This document shows, one piece after another, positions 26,540-36,490 of a stretch of 64,000 nucleotides of DNA. The stretch's first letter is position 1. Every line of letters starts with the position of its first letter. Origin of the DNA: Sphingomonas kyeonggiensis (GTDB lineage Bacteria; Pseudomonadota; Alphaproteobacteria; Sphingomonadales; Sphingomonadaceae). Location: assembly GCF_030812785.1 (NCBI RefSeq), contig NZ_JAUSTJ010000002.1, forward strand, positions 1,054,001 to 1,118,000, in the 5' to 3' direction. The notes beneath the pieces were generated by a model. It was not told where the DNA came from. It did not search any database and was given only the letters and a program-made list of their open reading frames with translations. The translations under genes and the position numbers were made by a program.

Positions 26540-27628
26540 ATGAACCGTCCGCTCGTCGTGCTGCATGGCATCCATCTCAATGACTATGACGGCAGCCTGG
26601 AAGGCTTCTATGCGGGCGGCTTCAAGTGGGCGGCGGAAAATGGATGGGGCGGGGAGGTTCTGAATTTCAGGCCTGCCTCCGGTCGCTGCTATGGCCATGT
26701 CGAAGTGCTTGAGAACTCGATCCACATCGAGAAGCTCGGCACCACGGCCACGAGCGACTCCATTGACAACGTTTTGGTCGTCTGGACCGCGCCGGATCCG
26801 TCGCCCCGTCGAGGGAGGATCGTCGTCGGGTGGTACGACAACGCCAAGGTCTATCGTTATCGCCAGCAGCCCAAGGGCGCGTTGAAGCGAGCGAGGACCT
26901 ATCGCGATCCGCACTCGCGCAAGCCGCACACGCTGTCGTTCCAGGTCGAGGCGGACGAGAAGGATTGCCGGCTGCTCGCGCCAGAGGAGCGGGTCCTTTG
27001 GATCCCGCCGCGCAAGAAGGGCGACAAGGGTATCCCCGGCCAGAGTCCAGTCTACTTCCCCGAGCTGCAGAAGGAGGTCGGGCCCGAGATCGCGCGCCGC
27101 ATTCGTCATTTCATCGAGACCGGGAAAGCATTGCCGCTCTCGGAGGCTGTCTCGCCGAAATCCGGAAGCAAGGGCAATCGCTTCCAACCGGATCCAGAGA
27201 GGCGTAAGGAGATCGAAGATACCGCGATGCGGATCGTGACCGACCACTTCGAGGCGCTTGGCTACGACGTTGACGACGTCTCGGCGACGAAGCTGGGGTA
27301 TGACCTCGTCGCCGTTCAAGGCGACGCGACGCTCTGCATCGAGGTGAAGGGCCGGTCCGGCAGGGCGGTGGTGGCGGACTTCACCTTCAACGAGTTTGAC
27401 AAGATACGCCTCGAGGAACGCGGGAAGTTCCTCGATGGGAGCTATCGAATCTGCATCGTCACCGACGCATTAGGCGAGCGCGCCGGCCCGAAACTGCACC
27501 ATTTCTGGTGTGTCACTCCGCCCGGCGCGGCGAAAACCGCCTCGCGGCACCGCGCTTGGCAAAACATTGGCGGCGAAGGAACGCTTGAGCTGACACCGCG
27601 TGAGGCCGCCCAAGGCCGGGTGCGCTAA
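26540..27628 (+). CDS. DUF3883-type nuclease with unknown N-terminal domain
   Basis: In this 362-aa protein the C-terminal ~140 residues match the DUF3883 pattern: IVTDHFEALGYDVDDVSATK, then GYDLVAVQGDATLCIEVKGR, giving the D and E-x-K of a PD-(D/E)XK nuclease fold. The N-terminal ~200 residues (NFRPASGRCYGHVEV, IHIEKLG, VLVVWTAPDP, RIVVGWYDNAKVYR) form a separate domain that I have seen joined to HNH or DUF3883 nucleases but cannot name; it may read modified or foreign DNA. The ATG at 26540 follows AAGGTGA. It lies 121 bp after the NTPase gene, at the end of the defence cargo. Confidence 0.8.
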   Translation: MNRPLVVLHGIHLNDYDGSLEGFYAGGFKWAAENGWGGEVLNFRPASGRCYGHVEVLENSIHIEKLGTTATSDSIDNVLVVWTAPDPSPRRGRIVVGWYDNAKVYRYRQQPKGALKRARTYRDPHSRKPHTLSFQVEADEKDCRLLAPEERVLWIPPRKKGDKGIPGQSPVYFPELQKEVGPEIARRIRHFIETGKALPLSEAVSPKSGSKGNRFQPDPERRKEIEDTAMRIVTDHFEALGYDVDDVSATKLGYDLVAVQGDATLCIEVKGRSGRAVVADFTFNEFDKIRLEERGKFLDGSYRICIVTDALGERAGPKLHHFWCVTPPGAAKTASRHRAWQNIGGEGTLELTPREAAQGRVR

Positions 27629-27699
27629 GCACTCAGGTAAGGTGCGGCGCGGTCTCTGTACCAGCCACGATCGCTGCGACCTTATTCCGAGGAAATTTT

Positions 27700-27922
27700 G
27701 CCAATCGTAGCGGGCGATGGGCGATGCTCAAGGGCCGCCGCATCCAACTAAACGCCGTCAGCCCGGCCTGACCGCCTGACCGAGGCCGGCCGCCTCAACG
27801 ATCTGTTTGGCGGTCGCGAACAGGCCGATGCCACCAAGGACTATCTGGTCGAGTAAATCCCCGCCGGCCGCATCAGCCAGCCCGAAGAGATCGCTAAACC
27901 TGCCAGTCAACTAACGGCCTAG
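27700..27922 (+). pseudogene. Remnant of a short-chain dehydrogenase/reductase
   Basis: Two pieces of translation resemble the C-terminal part of an SDR enzyme: WAMLKGRRIQLNAVSPA, which ends at a TGA, and after a frame shift RLNDLFGGREQADATKDYLV followed by an in-frame TAA and then IPAGRISQPEEIAK. In intact SDRs these correspond to the IRVNAVSPG and GRxGxPEEIA segments. The remnant is broken by at least one frameshift and two stops. It lies between the DUF3883 gene and the right att, and is probably debris of an earlier insertion. Confidence 0.7.
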
Positions 27923-28065
27923 AGGCAGTCGTAAACCGTTCGGACTTGCGAATCTTGCACCGGGGCACGGAATCGACGGCCCAAGGCGTACCGTTCGATG
28001 TCACGAAAGCCGAGAAAAAATGTGGGACGAAAAGTGGGGGCGACTTCAGCCAAATCGTCCGAAAC

Positions 28066-28079
28066 GGCGGATTTCCGCC
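28066..28079 (-). terminator. Hairpin downstream of tRNA-Glu, within the element
   Basis: A perfect 6-bp stem (GGCGGA with TCCGCC, 2-nt loop) is followed on the minus strand by GTTTC. It lies 16 bp past the 3' end of tRNA-Glu and probably ends that transcript, replacing the chromosomal hairpin at 516-540 that was displaced by integration. Confidence 0.5.
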
Positions 28080-28095
28080 ATTTTCCGCTTGACGA

Positions 28096-28109
28096 TGGTG
28101 ACCCCTACG
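28096..28109. repeat. Right attachment repeat inside tRNA-Glu
   Basis: TGGTGACCCCTACG is identical to 548-561 and corresponds to the last 14 bases of tRNA-Glu, including the encoded CCA. Integration here keeps the tRNA intact. Confidence 0.85.
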
Positions 28110-28170
28110 GGAATCGAACCCGTGTTTCAGCCGTGAAAGGGCCGCGTCCTAACCGCTAGACGAAGGGGCC
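28096..28170 (-). tRNA. tRNA-Glu (anticodon TTC)
   Basis: On the minus strand this 75-nt gene folds as a full cloverleaf. The acceptor arm pairs GGCCCCT with AGGGGTC (one G-T pair), the anticodon arm reads CCCTTTCACGG with TTC as anticodon, the T-arm is ACGGG-TTCGATT-CCCGT, and CCA is encoded. It is the attachment site of the mobile element. Confidence 0.98.
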
Positions 28171-28252
28171 ATGCCGAAGCGTGGAGGCGGCCAGTTAGGG
28201 AAGGATCGGCACGCGGTCAAGCGGCTTGATCGATCCTTTTCCGATTATTCGC

Positions 28253-30016
28253 CTAATCCGCCCATGCGGCATCCTCGACGTGCAATTCGGCGGCAGGGCG
28301 GGAGCCCCAGTCGTCGATCCTGGCCCGTCCGGCGAGCCAGAGCTTGCGATGGCGCGGAGCGGAGAGCAGCGCCGCGCCCAGCTCGGTATCGGCCTGGCGG
28401 AAGGCGACGGCCTTGAGGCTGCGCCCGTCCGGCCCCGAGACGATCAGCCGGACATGCCCGCCCGATCCGACCACATCGGCCTTGATCACCGTCACCGGCC
28501 CGGCGACGACGCGCGGCGCCGGCCAGCCCATGCCATAGGGCCCGCCGACTTCCATCGCATTGACCAGATCGGGGCAGACGCCGCCCGGCGCCACCACCGC
28601 GTCGAGCAGCAGCGCCCGCTCGCCCATTGCCTGAGTCACCCGCTCGGCGAGCCGCTCCTCGAGGAATTCCACGAACGCATCGAGCCTGTCCGCGTCGATC
28701 GTCACGCCGCAGGCCATGGCGTGGCCACCACCGGCCGCGAGCAGCCCGGCATCCTTGGCGGCGAGCACCGCGGCGCCCAGGTCGACGCCGGGGATCGAAC
28801 GGCCCGAACCCTTGCCCACGCCGTCCTCGTCGAGCGCGATCACGATCGCCGGCCGGCCGAGCTTCTCCTTCAGTCGCCCGGCAACGATGCCGATCACGCC
28901 GGGATGCCAGCCCTTGCTCGCCACCACGACGACCGAGTGGTTGGCCTTGAGCAGGCTGATCTCCTCCGCTTCCGCCTGCACGCCCGCCTCGATCGCGCGG
29001 CGCTCCTCGTTGAGCAGGTTGAGCTCCTCGGCGATGGTCCGCGCCTCTTCTGGGTCGCGCGTGGTGAGCAGCCGCACGCCCAGGTCAGACCGGCCGACAC
29101 GTCCGCCGGCGTTGATCCGGGGCCCGAGCGCGAAGCCGAGATCGGTGCAGGTCGGCGCGCGGGTGAGGCGCGAGGCCTCGATCAGCGCGTTGAGCCCGAT
29201 ATTGCGCCGCTGCGCCATCACCTTGAGGCCCTGGGCGACAAAGGCGCGGTTGAGACCGCGCAGCGCTGCCACGTCTGCCACGGTGCCTAGCGCGACGATG
29301 TCGAGCAGGTCGAGCAGCTTGGGCTCGGGCCGGCTGGCGAACCAGCCGCGGGCACGCAGCGTGCGGACCAGGGCCGCACCAAGCAACCAGGCGACACCGA
29401 CCGCGGCGAGATGGCCATGCGCGGCGCCCTCGTCCTCGTCGAGCCGGTTGGGATTCACCAGCGCCAGCGCCACGGGCAGCTCGGTGGTGCATTTATGGTG
29501 ATCGACCACGATCACCTCGGCGCCGGCGTCGCGCGCCATTTCCAGCGCCTCGAAGGCCTGGGCGCCGCAATCGACCGTGACGATCAGGCTGGCGCCTTCG
29601 CCCTTGAGCCGCACCAGCGCTTCGCCCGAGGGGCCATAGCCTTCCATCAGCCGGTCGGGGATATAGGGGCGGGCCTCCAGGCCCAGGTCCCTCAGAAGCA
29701 ATATGAGGAGTGCTGCGGAAGTAGCTCCATCCACGTCGTAATCGCCGAAGATCGCCACCTGCTCACGCTTCTCGATCGCGTCGGCGAGCCGCTCCGCCGC
29801 CTTGTCCATGTCGCGGAAGATCGAGGGGTCGGGCATGAAGGCGCGGATGCTCGGCGCCTTGTGTATGTCGAGCTCCTCGCGCGCCACGCCACGGGCGAGG
29901 AGGAGCTGGGTGACCAGGTCGTCGGGCACCAGCCCGCCGCGCGAATCACTGGCGAGCCCGCGCCAATGCCAGGGCTGGCCGGTGATCGAACGCTGGATAT
30001 TGAGTACCACGGACAT
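28253..30016 (-). CDS. recJ: Single-stranded-DNA exonuclease RecJ
   Basis: The 587-aa enzyme degrades single-stranded DNA 5' to 3' in recombination and mismatch repair. It has the DHH phosphoesterase motifs: [12 protein letters not shown] near residue 95, VTVDCGAQA and VVDHHKC, followed by the DHHA1 part with [13 protein letters not shown] and a C-terminal OB-like domain ([20 protein letters not shown]). The length is typical. It is the first chromosomal protein gene to the right of the mobile element, 82 bp from tRNA-Glu. A 53-aa gene lies upstream on the same strand. Confidence 0.97.
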   Translation of the reverse strand: MSVVLNIQRSITGQPWHWRGLASDSRGGLVPDDLVTQLLLARGVAREELDIHKAPSIRAFMPDPSIFRDMDKAAERLADAIEKREQVAIFGDYDVDGATSAALLILLLRDLGLEARPYIPDRLMEGYGPSGEALVRLKGEGASLIVTVDCGAQAFEALEMARDAGAEVIVVDHHKCTTELPVALALVNPNRLDEDEGAAHGHLAAVGVAWLLGAALVRTLRARGWFASRPEPKLLDLLDIVALGTVADVAALRGLNRAFVAQGLKVMAQRRNIGLNALIEASRLTRAPTCTDLGFALGPRINAGGRVGRSDLGVRLLTTRDPEEARTIAEELNLLNEERRAIEAGVQAEAEEISLLKANHSVVVVASKGWHPGVIGIVAGRLKEKLGRPAIVIALDEDGVGKGSGRSIPGVDLGAAVLAAKDAGLLAAGGGHAMACGVTIDADRLDAFVEFLEERLAERVTQAMGERALLLDAVVAPGGVCPDLVNAMEVGGPYGMGWPAPRVVAGPVTVIKADVVGSGGHVRLIVSGPDGRSLKAVAFRQADTELGAALLSAPRHRKLWLAGRARIDDWGSRPAAELHVEDAAWAD

Positions 30017-30077
30017 TGGAACAGCTATGGAACAGGGCAGGGGGTCTGTCCATCGCCACCCCGCGCGCTATCCTCTG

Positions 30078-30239
30078 CTATTCGGCCGGTTGCTGGGCCA
30101 CCTGCTGGAGGCGCTGGGCATAGGCCCGGGCGAATTGGTCGTGGATCCTGGCGAGGCCGGGATCGGTGGCGGTACGCGCCTTTTCCGCGCTCAGGCGTTG
30201 TCGGCGTTCGAGATATTCGCGGTCATTCTGCGGGGGCAT
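30078..30239 (-). CDS. Small conserved helical protein (53 aa)
   Basis: The ATG at 30239 gives [20 protein letters not shown]..., a charged amphipathic helix protein containing [22 protein letters not shown] recall very similar short proteins near recJ or elsewhere in sphingomonads, annotated hypothetical. It lies 61 bp upstream of recJ on the same strand and may be cotranscribed. No function can be inferred. Confidence 0.65.
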   Translation of the reverse strand: MPPQNDREYLERRQRLSAEKARTATDPGLARIHDQFARAYAQRLQQVAQQPAE

Positions 30240-30472
30240 TTGAAAGCTCCGGCTTCAAGCGGCAGCTCTCCCGTTGCTGTCATTCAGCGCCGTGCTCGTT
30301 CCGGGGACGCCAATGGCCTGTTGATACGCGCATCTGCCGAATCCCGCATGCATCTGGATCAAGATGCAAACGCTTTGTCGCATTTGTCGCACCGCCTGCG
30401 TCCAGCGGATTTTCTCCGTGCGAACCGACCGGGCTGGCGCTCACCGGATTACATGCCTACATCGCGCCCCTT

Positions 30473-30955
30473 ATGGCTCGTCCGCGTCCCTCTCCCGAGA
30501 AAGTGAAGACCGTCGCCGAGAACCGGCGCGCGCGTTTCGATTATTTCATCGAACACACCTATGAGGCCGGCATCGCGCTGACCGGCACCGAGGTGAAGTC
30601 GCTGCGCTTCGGCGAGGGCTCGATCACCGAAGCCTATGCGGAAGTGAACGAGGGCGGCGTCTGGCTGGTCAATTCGAACATCCCCGAGTTCAGCCATGGC
30701 AACCGCTTCAACCATGAGCCCAAGCGTCCCCGTAAATTGCTCCTTCATGAGCGCGAGATAAACAAGCTCCATGGCGCGGTGGCGCGCGAGGGCATGACCC
30801 TGGTGCCGCTGTCCATCTACTTCAACGGACGGGGCCGCGCGAAGGTCGAGCTCGCGCTGGCAAAGGGCAAGAAGACGCATGACAAGCGCGAGTCGATCAA
30901 GGAGCGGGATTGGAAGCGTGAGCAGGGACGTCTGCTCCGCGGCGGCCGTGACTGA
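30473..30955 (+). CDS. smpB: SsrA-binding protein SmpB
   Basis: This 160-aa protein binds tmRNA and brings it to stalled ribosomes for trans-translation. The sequence is complete and typical: [20 protein letters not shown], then [31 protein letters not shown] and the basic tail [20 protein letters not shown] that reaches the decoding centre. The start at 30473 gives the usual length; longer frames upstream are not credible. The next gene begins within its last codons, so they are probably one operon. Confidence 0.98.
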   Translation: MARPRPSPEKVKTVAENRRARFDYFIEHTYEAGIALTGTEVKSLRFGEGSITEAYAEVNEGGVWLVNSNIPEFSHGNRFNHEPKRPRKLLLHEREINKLHGAVAREGMTLVPLSIYFNGRGRAKVELALAKGKKTHDKRESIKERDWKREQGRLLRGGRD

Positions 30956-31505
30956 TACCGCGTCCCCGGCCGACAAGTCGCGCTTCCGTCGCTGGCTCGA
31001 CAAGGCGACGCCCAGCCGCGAATCGGTGGAGACCAATCGCTGGCTGCGTCCAGTGGCGAACCGGGTGATGCATTCGTCGCTCTGGCGTTTCACCCGCCGA
31101 TCGGTGCCGCGCGGCGTGGCGCTGGGCGTGGTGACCGGCGTGCTGGTCCCGATGGGCCAGATCCCCGCCTCGGCGGTGCTCGCATTGCCCCTGCGCGCCA
31201 ATATCCCGGCCGCCGCGGCGACCACCTTCATCACCAATCCCTTCACCACGCCGCCGCTCTGGGTGGCGGCCTATTGGCTGGGCAGCTGGATGATCGGCCC
31301 TGGCGAGGTCGTGGCGAAGGCGCAGGTGATCGAGCAGAGCTGGAGCGACTGGCTGGTCCACCAGGCCGGGCCGGCGACGCTCACCGGACTCGTCACCATC
31401 ACCGGCGCGCTGGCGCTGATCGGCTATTTCGGCACCGCGCTGGCATGGCGGCTGTGGATCGCCCGCAAGTGGAAGCGGCGCCAGGCGGCGCGGGCGGCGG
31501 CCTGA
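30948..31505 (+). CDS. DUF2062 membrane protein
   Basis: A GTG at 30948, overlapping the smpB stop by 8 bp, gives 185 aa (an earlier in-frame GTG at 30918 is possible). The DUF2062 core is clear: [40 protein letters not shown] and [18 protein letters not shown], followed by a last hydrophobic segment and a basic tail ([13 protein letters not shown]). Such proteins are inner-membrane proteins of unknown role, found near smpB in several alphaproteobacteria. Translational coupling to smpB is likely. Confidence 0.88.
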   Translation: MTDTASPADKSRFRRWLDKATPSRESVETNRWLRPVANRVMHSSLWRFTRRSVPRGVALGVVTGVLVPMGQIPASAVLALPLRANIPAAAATTFITNPFTTPPLWVAAYWLGSWMIGPGEVVAKAQVIEQSWSDWLVHQAGPATLTGLVTITGALALIGYFGTALAWRLWIARKWKRRQAARAAA

Positions 31506-31550
31506 CCGCGAACGTTCGCTTCCGTTAGGAGGCGGACGCTTCGCCTTTCA

Positions 31551-31651
31551 GTTCCCCGGCGAAGGCCGGGGCCCAGTATCGGCGCAGCCGGTTGGGGCGA
31601 TCAGTCCTCTCGAACGACATTGCAACTGGACCCCGGCCTTCGCCGGGGAAC
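31551..31651. repeat. Paired inverted REP-like palindromes
   Basis: Two copies in opposite orientation, 31551-31576 and 31626-31651, each contain a perfect hairpin (CCCCGGC-GAAG-GCCGGGG and its complement) flanked by matching ends (GTTCCCC...CCCAG against CTGGACC...GGAAC). The 49-bp spacer has no gene. This is the REP-pair organisation of many proteobacterial genomes and may stabilise or terminate transcripts. Confidence 0.75.
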
Positions 31652-31800
31652 AGGGGAGGCAAGATGCACTCCGCCTCCACTGTGCAACCAACCAGAAACA
31701 TAATTGGTCGCCAGAGTGTAACAATGTTGCGCCGAGTCGATTGACGGAGCGTATCGACGGCGTAAGACAGCGCGCACCAACTCGTTCGGGGGTCTCCTCA

Positions 31801-33885
31801 ATGCGCCTGTCGCTCCTCACCACCACCTTCCTCGCCGCGCCCGTGCTGCTCGCCGGCTGCGCGCACAACCAGCCGCTGCCGACCGCCCCGGTCGAGGCCG
31901 CGCCCGTCACCGAGGCGGAAGCCGCGCCGCCGCAGCCGGAGAAGCCCAAGCCGGTCTATGGAAGCTATGGCTTCGACACCGCCGGCATGGACACCGCGGT
32001 GAAGGCGGGCGACGATTTCTACAACTACGCCAACGGCGCCTGGGCGAAGAACACCCCGATCCCGGCCGACAAGTCGAACTATGGCTCGTTCAACATCCTG
32101 GACGACAACGCCAAGAAGCAGACGCACGAGATTCTCGACGCCGCCAAGGGCGATCCGAATTCGAAGATCGGCACCGCCTATGCGACCTATCTCGACAGCG
32201 CTGCGATCGACGCCAAGGGCCTCACGCCGGCCAAGCCCTGGATCGACCAGATCAAGGGACTGAAGGCCAAGGCCGGCTATCCCGCGCTCGCCGCCGCCGC
32301 CCGCCGCAACGGCGTGGGCGTGCCGTTCGGCGCCTATGTCGGCCAGGACGACAAGGAGCCGGAAGTCTATGCGCTCAGCCTCGGCCAGGCCGGACTCGGC
32401 ATGCCGGACCGCGACTATTACCTCTCGAAGGACGCCAAGTTCCTCGAGACCAAGGCCGCCTATGAGAAGCATCTCGCCGCGCAGCTGACCAATGCCGGCG
32501 AGCCCAATGCCGCCGCGCGTGCCAAGGCGATCGTCGCGTTCGAGACGAAGATCGCCGCGGTCCAGTGGACCCGGGTCGAGAGCCGCGATGCGAGCAAGAC
32601 CTACAACAAGATGACCGTCGCCCAGCTGCAGAAGTCGGCGCCGGGCTTCGACTTCAAGGCCTTCTTCGCCGCCGGCAAGTCGCCGGTCGACACCGTGATC
32701 GTCGCCCAGCCGAGCGCGATCACCGGCATCGCCAAGCTGATCCAGCAGGCGCCGCTCGACGTGCTCAAGGACCAGCTGCTGGTCCGCACGCTCGACGGCT
32801 TCGCCGATGTGCTGCCGAGCGCCTTCGACAAGGAGCAGTTCGCCTTCTACGGCACCACCCTTTCGGGCACGCCGGAGCAGGAGGAGCGCTGGAAGCGCGC
32901 GGTGGACTTCACCACCGGCGCGCTCTCGGACGACGTGTCGCAGGTCTATGTCGCCAAGTATTTCCCGCCCGAGACCAAGGCGGCGGCCGACAAGCTGGTC
33001 AAGAACGTCATCGCCGCGATGGACCGCCGTATCGATAAGCTCGAGTGGATGGCGCCGGAGACCAAGGTCAAGGCGCATGCCAAGCTCGCCGCCTTCACCC
33101 CGAAGATCGGCTATCCGGATCGCTGGCAGGACTATGGCTCGCTGACGATCACCGCCGGCGACGCGTTCGGCAACAGCGTCCGCGCCAATAACTGGGGCTA
33201 TGACGACAATATCGCGAAGCTCGGCCAGCCGATCCGCCGCTGGGAGTGGGGGATGACCCCAATGACGATCAACGCCTATGCCAATTTCGGCATGGTCGAG
33301 ATCGTCTTCCCGGCCGCGATCCTGCAGCCGCCCTTCTTCGATCCGAACGCCGATCCGGCGGTCAATTATGGCGGCATCGGCGCGGTGATCGGCCATGAGC
33401 TGAGCCATCATTTCGACGACCAGGGCGCCAAGTACGACAAGGAAGGCCGCCTGACCGACTGGTGGACCCCCGCCGACGTCGCCGCCTTCAAGGCGCGCAC
33501 CGACGCGCTGGTCGCCCAGTACGACCAGTACGAACCGCTTCCCGGCATGAAGGTGAAGGGCGCGCTGACGCTCGGCGAGAACGTTGCCGATCTGGCCGGC
33601 CTCACCGTCGCCTATGACGCGTACAAGGCCTCCCTGAACGGCCAGGAAGCCCCGGTGCTCGACGGCTTCACCGGCGACCAGCGCTTCTACCAGGGCTGGG
33701 CCCAGGTGTGGCGCCGCAACTATCGCGAGGCGAACCTGCGCCAGCGCCTGCTGACCGATCCGCACTCGCCCTCGCAGCAGCGCGCCTGGGTCGTCCGCAA
33801 CCTCGATCCCTGGTACGGTGCGTACAACCCCGATCCGGCTACCAAGCTGTTCCTGACGCCCGACAAGCGCGTCCGGATCTGGTAA
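31801..33885 (+). CDS. M13-family zinc endopeptidase lipoprotein
   Basis: The 694-aa protein starts MRLSLLTTTFLAAPVLLAGC, a lipoprotein signal peptide with a lipobox (LAGC), so it is anchored in the outer or periplasmic membrane face. The neprilysin-like core has the zinc motif HELSHHF (His532) and the downstream ENVADLAG that supplies the third ligand, plus NAYANFG and the terminal VRIW. It should cleave peptides of limited size outside the cytoplasm. A proline-rich linker (about 25-55) follows the lipobox. It is flanked by palindromic repeats on both sides. Confidence 0.95.
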   Translation: MRLSLLTTTFLAAPVLLAGCAHNQPLPTAPVEAAPVTEAEAAPPQPEKPKPVYGSYGFDTAGMDTAVKAGDDFYNYANGAWAKNTPIPADKSNYGSFNILDDNAKKQTHEILDAAKGDPNSKIGTAYATYLDSAAIDAKGLTPAKPWIDQIKGLKAKAGYPALAAAARRNGVGVPFGAYVGQDDKEPEVYALSLGQAGLGMPDRDYYLSKDAKFLETKAAYEKHLAAQLTNAGEPNAAARAKAIVAFETKIAAVQWTRVESRDASKTYNKMTVAQLQKSAPGFDFKAFFAAGKSPVDTVIVAQPSAITGIAKLIQQAPLDVLKDQLLVRTLDGFADVLPSAFDKEQFAFYGTTLSGTPEQEERWKRAVDFTTGALSDDVSQVYVAKYFPPETKAAADKLVKNVIAAMDRRIDKLEWMAPETKVKAHAKLAAFTPKIGYPDRWQDYGSLTITAGDAFGNSVRANNWGYDDNIAKLGQPIRRWEWGMTPMTINAYANFGMVEIVFPAAILQPPFFDPNADPAVNYGGIGAVIGHELSHHFDDQGAKYDKEGRLTDWWTPADVAAFKARTDALVAQYDQYEPLPGMKVKGALTLGENVADLAGLTVAYDAYKASLNGQEAPVLDGFTGDQRFYQGWAQVWRRNYREANLRQRLLTDPHSPSQQRAWVVRNLDPWYGAYNPDPATKLFLTPDKRVRIW

Positions 33886-33892
33886 GCTTCTT

Positions 33893-34021
33893 TTCCCTCT
33901 CCCAGCGGGAGAGGGAAGGGGCCCGCGCGCGAAGCGCGTGGGAAGGGTGAGGGTCGAGATCCAGTCGACCCTCACCCTTCTGCGCCTTCGGCGCTCCCTC
34001 CCTCTCCCAAAGGGAGAGGGA
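33893..34021. repeat. Cluster of three hairpins between M13 peptidase and cckA
   Basis: Perfect inverted repeats lie at 33893-33917 (11-bp stem TTCCCTCTCCC), 33942-33980 (16-bp stem GAAGGGTGAGGGTCGA) and 33999-34021 (10-bp stem TCCCTCTCCC). The outer two share the same core. It may act as a terminator for the peptidase gene and is related in style to other intergenic repeats of this genome. Confidence 0.75.
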
Positions 34022-34065
34022 ATTGTGTCCTTGACCCGCGCCCTCCGACCGAACATCGGTGGCGC

Positions 34066-36462
34066 ATGGCCACGTTGCCCGTCCACACGCCCGTATCGCC
34101 GTCTCGCCGCTGGCTGCCCTTCGCGGCGGCGGTCCTCGCGGGCATTTTCGCGGGCGCGGTGATCCTGCTCACGCTGAACGACCGCGCCGTCGCGGTCGGC
34201 TTCGTCGCCGCGGGCGTGCTCGTCGCCGGCGCGCTCTGGGGCGCGCGCAAGCTCTTCCATGCCGATGCCGCCGCCGAGCAGCCCATCGACTGGTCGGTCG
34301 CCCAGGCGCTCGCCGCCGCCAGCGACGACGCGCTCGCCGTCACCGACCGCGCCGGCCGGCTGGTCTGCGCCAACAGCCGCTTCGAGGCACTGTTCGCCGG
34401 CTGGCCGACCCCGCCCAACCTCCCCGTCAGCGATGCAGCCGTCGCCGCGCTCGGCACTGCCGCCCGCACTGCCTGGCGCGACGGCGAGGCGCGCGAGGAC
34501 GGCATCCAGGTGTTCGGCGCTCCCGTCTCCGCCCGCGTCCAGCGCGTCGGCGAGGAGTCGCTGGTCTGGCGCTTCATCGGCGTCCAGGCGCTCGACCTCG
34601 CCAGCCAGACCCAGGCGCTGATCGACGGCCATACCGGCGACCGGCTCGGCTCGTCCGGCATCATGGCCGCGATGGTCTCGCCCGAGGGCCGCGTCCGCGC
34701 CGCCAACCGCGTGTTCCGCCTGCGCGCCATGGGCAGCGGCGAGGCGGCGGTGGAGGGCAGGGACTTCGCCCGCTTCCTGATCACCGACTCGATGGGCCTG
34801 GTCCGCTTCGAGCGCGAGGGGCTGCAGGGCAATCCGCTCCGCGTGCTCCAGATCCCGTTCCTCGACGGCGAGGAGGCGCCCTTGCTCGTCGCCTTGCTCG
34901 ACGAGGAGGTGGGCAACGCCCCCACGCCAGCGATCGGCGCCAGTGCCGGCGCGCATGTCCGCTCGCTGATCGCGCTGCTGCCGCTCGGCCTCGCCTTGGT
35001 CGATCGCGACGGCCGCTTCGTCAGCATGAACGACGCGTTCGTCCGCGCCACCCGGGTCAACGCCGCCGCCCCGCCGCTTTACCCGGGCGACCTGGTGGTG
35101 CGCGAGGACAAGGCGGCGCTCGCCGATGCCGTGCGCCGCTTTGCCGGCGGTGCCCCGCAATCGGCCGAGATGACCGTCCGGATGTCCGACGCGCCCGACG
35201 AGCCCGTCTCGATCGGCATCGCCGGCGCGCGCGGCCTGGGTGACGCCGCGGTCCTGATCAGCCTCAAGGACTCCGGCGAGGAGTCCAAGCTCAAGCGTCA
35301 GGTCGCCCAGGCGACCAAGATGCAGGCGGTCGGGCAACTTGCAGGGGGGGTCGCGCACGACTTCAACAACATCCTCACCGCGATCATCGGCCATTGCGAC
35401 CTGATGCTGATGCGCCATTCGCCCGGCGACAGCGACTATGACGACATCCAGCAGATCCGCGCCAACTCCAACCGGGCCGCCTCGCTGACCCGCCAGCTGC
35501 TCGCCTTCTCGCGCCAGCAGACCTTGCGCCCGCAGCTGCTCCAGCTGCCCGACGTGATCTCCGAAGTCTCCAACCTGCTCAAGCGTCTGCTCGGCGAGAC
35601 GGTGCGGCTCGAGGTCAAGCACGGCCGCAACCTCGGCCCGGTCCGCGCCGATCCCGGCCAGCTCGAGCAGGTGGTGGTCAACCTCGCGGTCAACGCCCGC
35701 GACGCGATGCTGTCGAAGAACCCGAGCGGCGGCGGCACGCTGACGATCGAGACGATGGCGGTGCCCGCCTCCGAGGTCCGCCGCATGGACGACGACGTGC
35801 TGCCGGTCGGCGACTATACCGCGCTGCGCATCGCCGACAACGGCACCGGCATCCCGCCCGAGATCCTCGCCAAGATCTGGGAGCCCTTCTTCACCACCAA
35901 GGAAGTCGGCAAGGGCACCGGTCTCGGCCTGTCGACCGTCTATGGCATCATCAAGCAGTCGGGCGGGTTCATCTTCGCCGACAATGCGCCGGCGGGCGGG
36001 GCGGAGTTCACCATCTACCTGCCGGTCCATGCCGCGACCGAGGCGCCGGTGCCGGCCAAGCTGCCGGGCGTGAAGGAGAAGCCGGTCGATACCTGGGGCA
36101 CCGGCACGATCCTGGTGGTAGAGGACGAGGACATGGTCCGCGCCATCGCCGAGCGTGCGCTCACCCGCCAGGGCTATACCGTGGTCACCGCCGACAATGG
36201 CGAGGCCGCGCTGGAGCTGATCGAGACGATCGAGCGCCCGGACCTGCTGATCTCCGACGTCGTCATGCCGGTGATGGACGGGCCGAGCATGGCGCGCAGG
36301 ATTCGCGCCAAATATCCCGACCTGCCGATCCTGTTCATGTCGGGCTATGCCGAAGAGCAGCTCCGCAAATCGATTGATCTGGAGCAAGTTTCCTTCCTGC
36401 CGAAACCTTTTTCGGTACAGCAACTTGCCGAAGCTGCGCGGGAAGTGCTCGCGCCGAAATAA
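34066..36462 (+). CDS. cckA: Hybrid histidine kinase, CckA-like
   Basis: The 798-aa membrane-bound kinase has two N-terminal membrane helices (about 17-60), two PAS-like regions (about 75-240 and 310-400), a HisKA domain with His431 in [20 protein letters not shown], an HATPase domain ([33 protein letters not shown]) and a C-terminal receiver with Asp731 ([13 protein letters not shown]). The domain order and kinase motif are those of CckA, which controls CtrA through ChpT in alphaproteobacteria. A small receiver-only gene follows 28 bp downstream. Other PAS hybrid kinases share the layout, so the name is likely rather than certain. Confidence 0.88.
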   Translation: MATLPVHTPVSPSRRWLPFAAAVLAGIFAGAVILLTLNDRAVAVGFVAAGVLVAGALWGARKLFHADAAAEQPIDWSVAQALAAASDDALAVTDRAGRLVCANSRFEALFAGWPTPPNLPVSDAAVAALGTAARTAWRDGEAREDGIQVFGAPVSARVQRVGEESLVWRFIGVQALDLASQTQALIDGHTGDRLGSSGIMAAMVSPEGRVRAANRVFRLRAMGSGEAAVEGRDFARFLITDSMGLVRFEREGLQGNPLRVLQIPFLDGEEAPLLVALLDEEVGNAPTPAIGASAGAHVRSLIALLPLGLALVDRDGRFVSMNDAFVRATRVNAAAPPLYPGDLVVREDKAALADAVRRFAGGAPQSAEMTVRMSDAPDEPVSIGIAGARGLGDAAVLISLKDSGEESKLKRQVAQATKMQAVGQLAGGVAHDFNNILTAIIGHCDLMLMRHSPGDSDYDDIQQIRANSNRAASLTRQLLAFSRQQTLRPQLLQLPDVISEVSNLLKRLLGETVRLEVKHGRNLGPVRADPGQLEQVVVNLAVNARDAMLSKNPSGGGTLTIETMAVPASEVRRMDDDVLPVGDYTALRIADNGTGIPPEILAKIWEPFFTTKEVGKGTGLGLSTVYGIIKQSGGFIFADNAPAGGAEFTIYLPVHAATEAPVPAKLPGVKEKPVDTWGTGTILVVEDEDMVRAIAERALTRQGYTVVTADNGEAALELIETIERPDLLISDVVMPVMDGPSMARRIRAKYPDLPILFMSGYAEEQLRKSIDLEQVSFLPKPFSVQQLAEAAREVLAPK

Positions 36463-36490
36463 ACCCTTGGCGTCCCGCGGCTTTTTTGCG

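Noticed and set aside
31798..36423. Very long minus-strand open frame (1541 codons) across the M13 peptidase and cckA-like genes
   Set aside because: It is antisense to two clear genes and its translation is Arg/Gly/Asp-rich with no domain; long antisense frames are common at this GC content.
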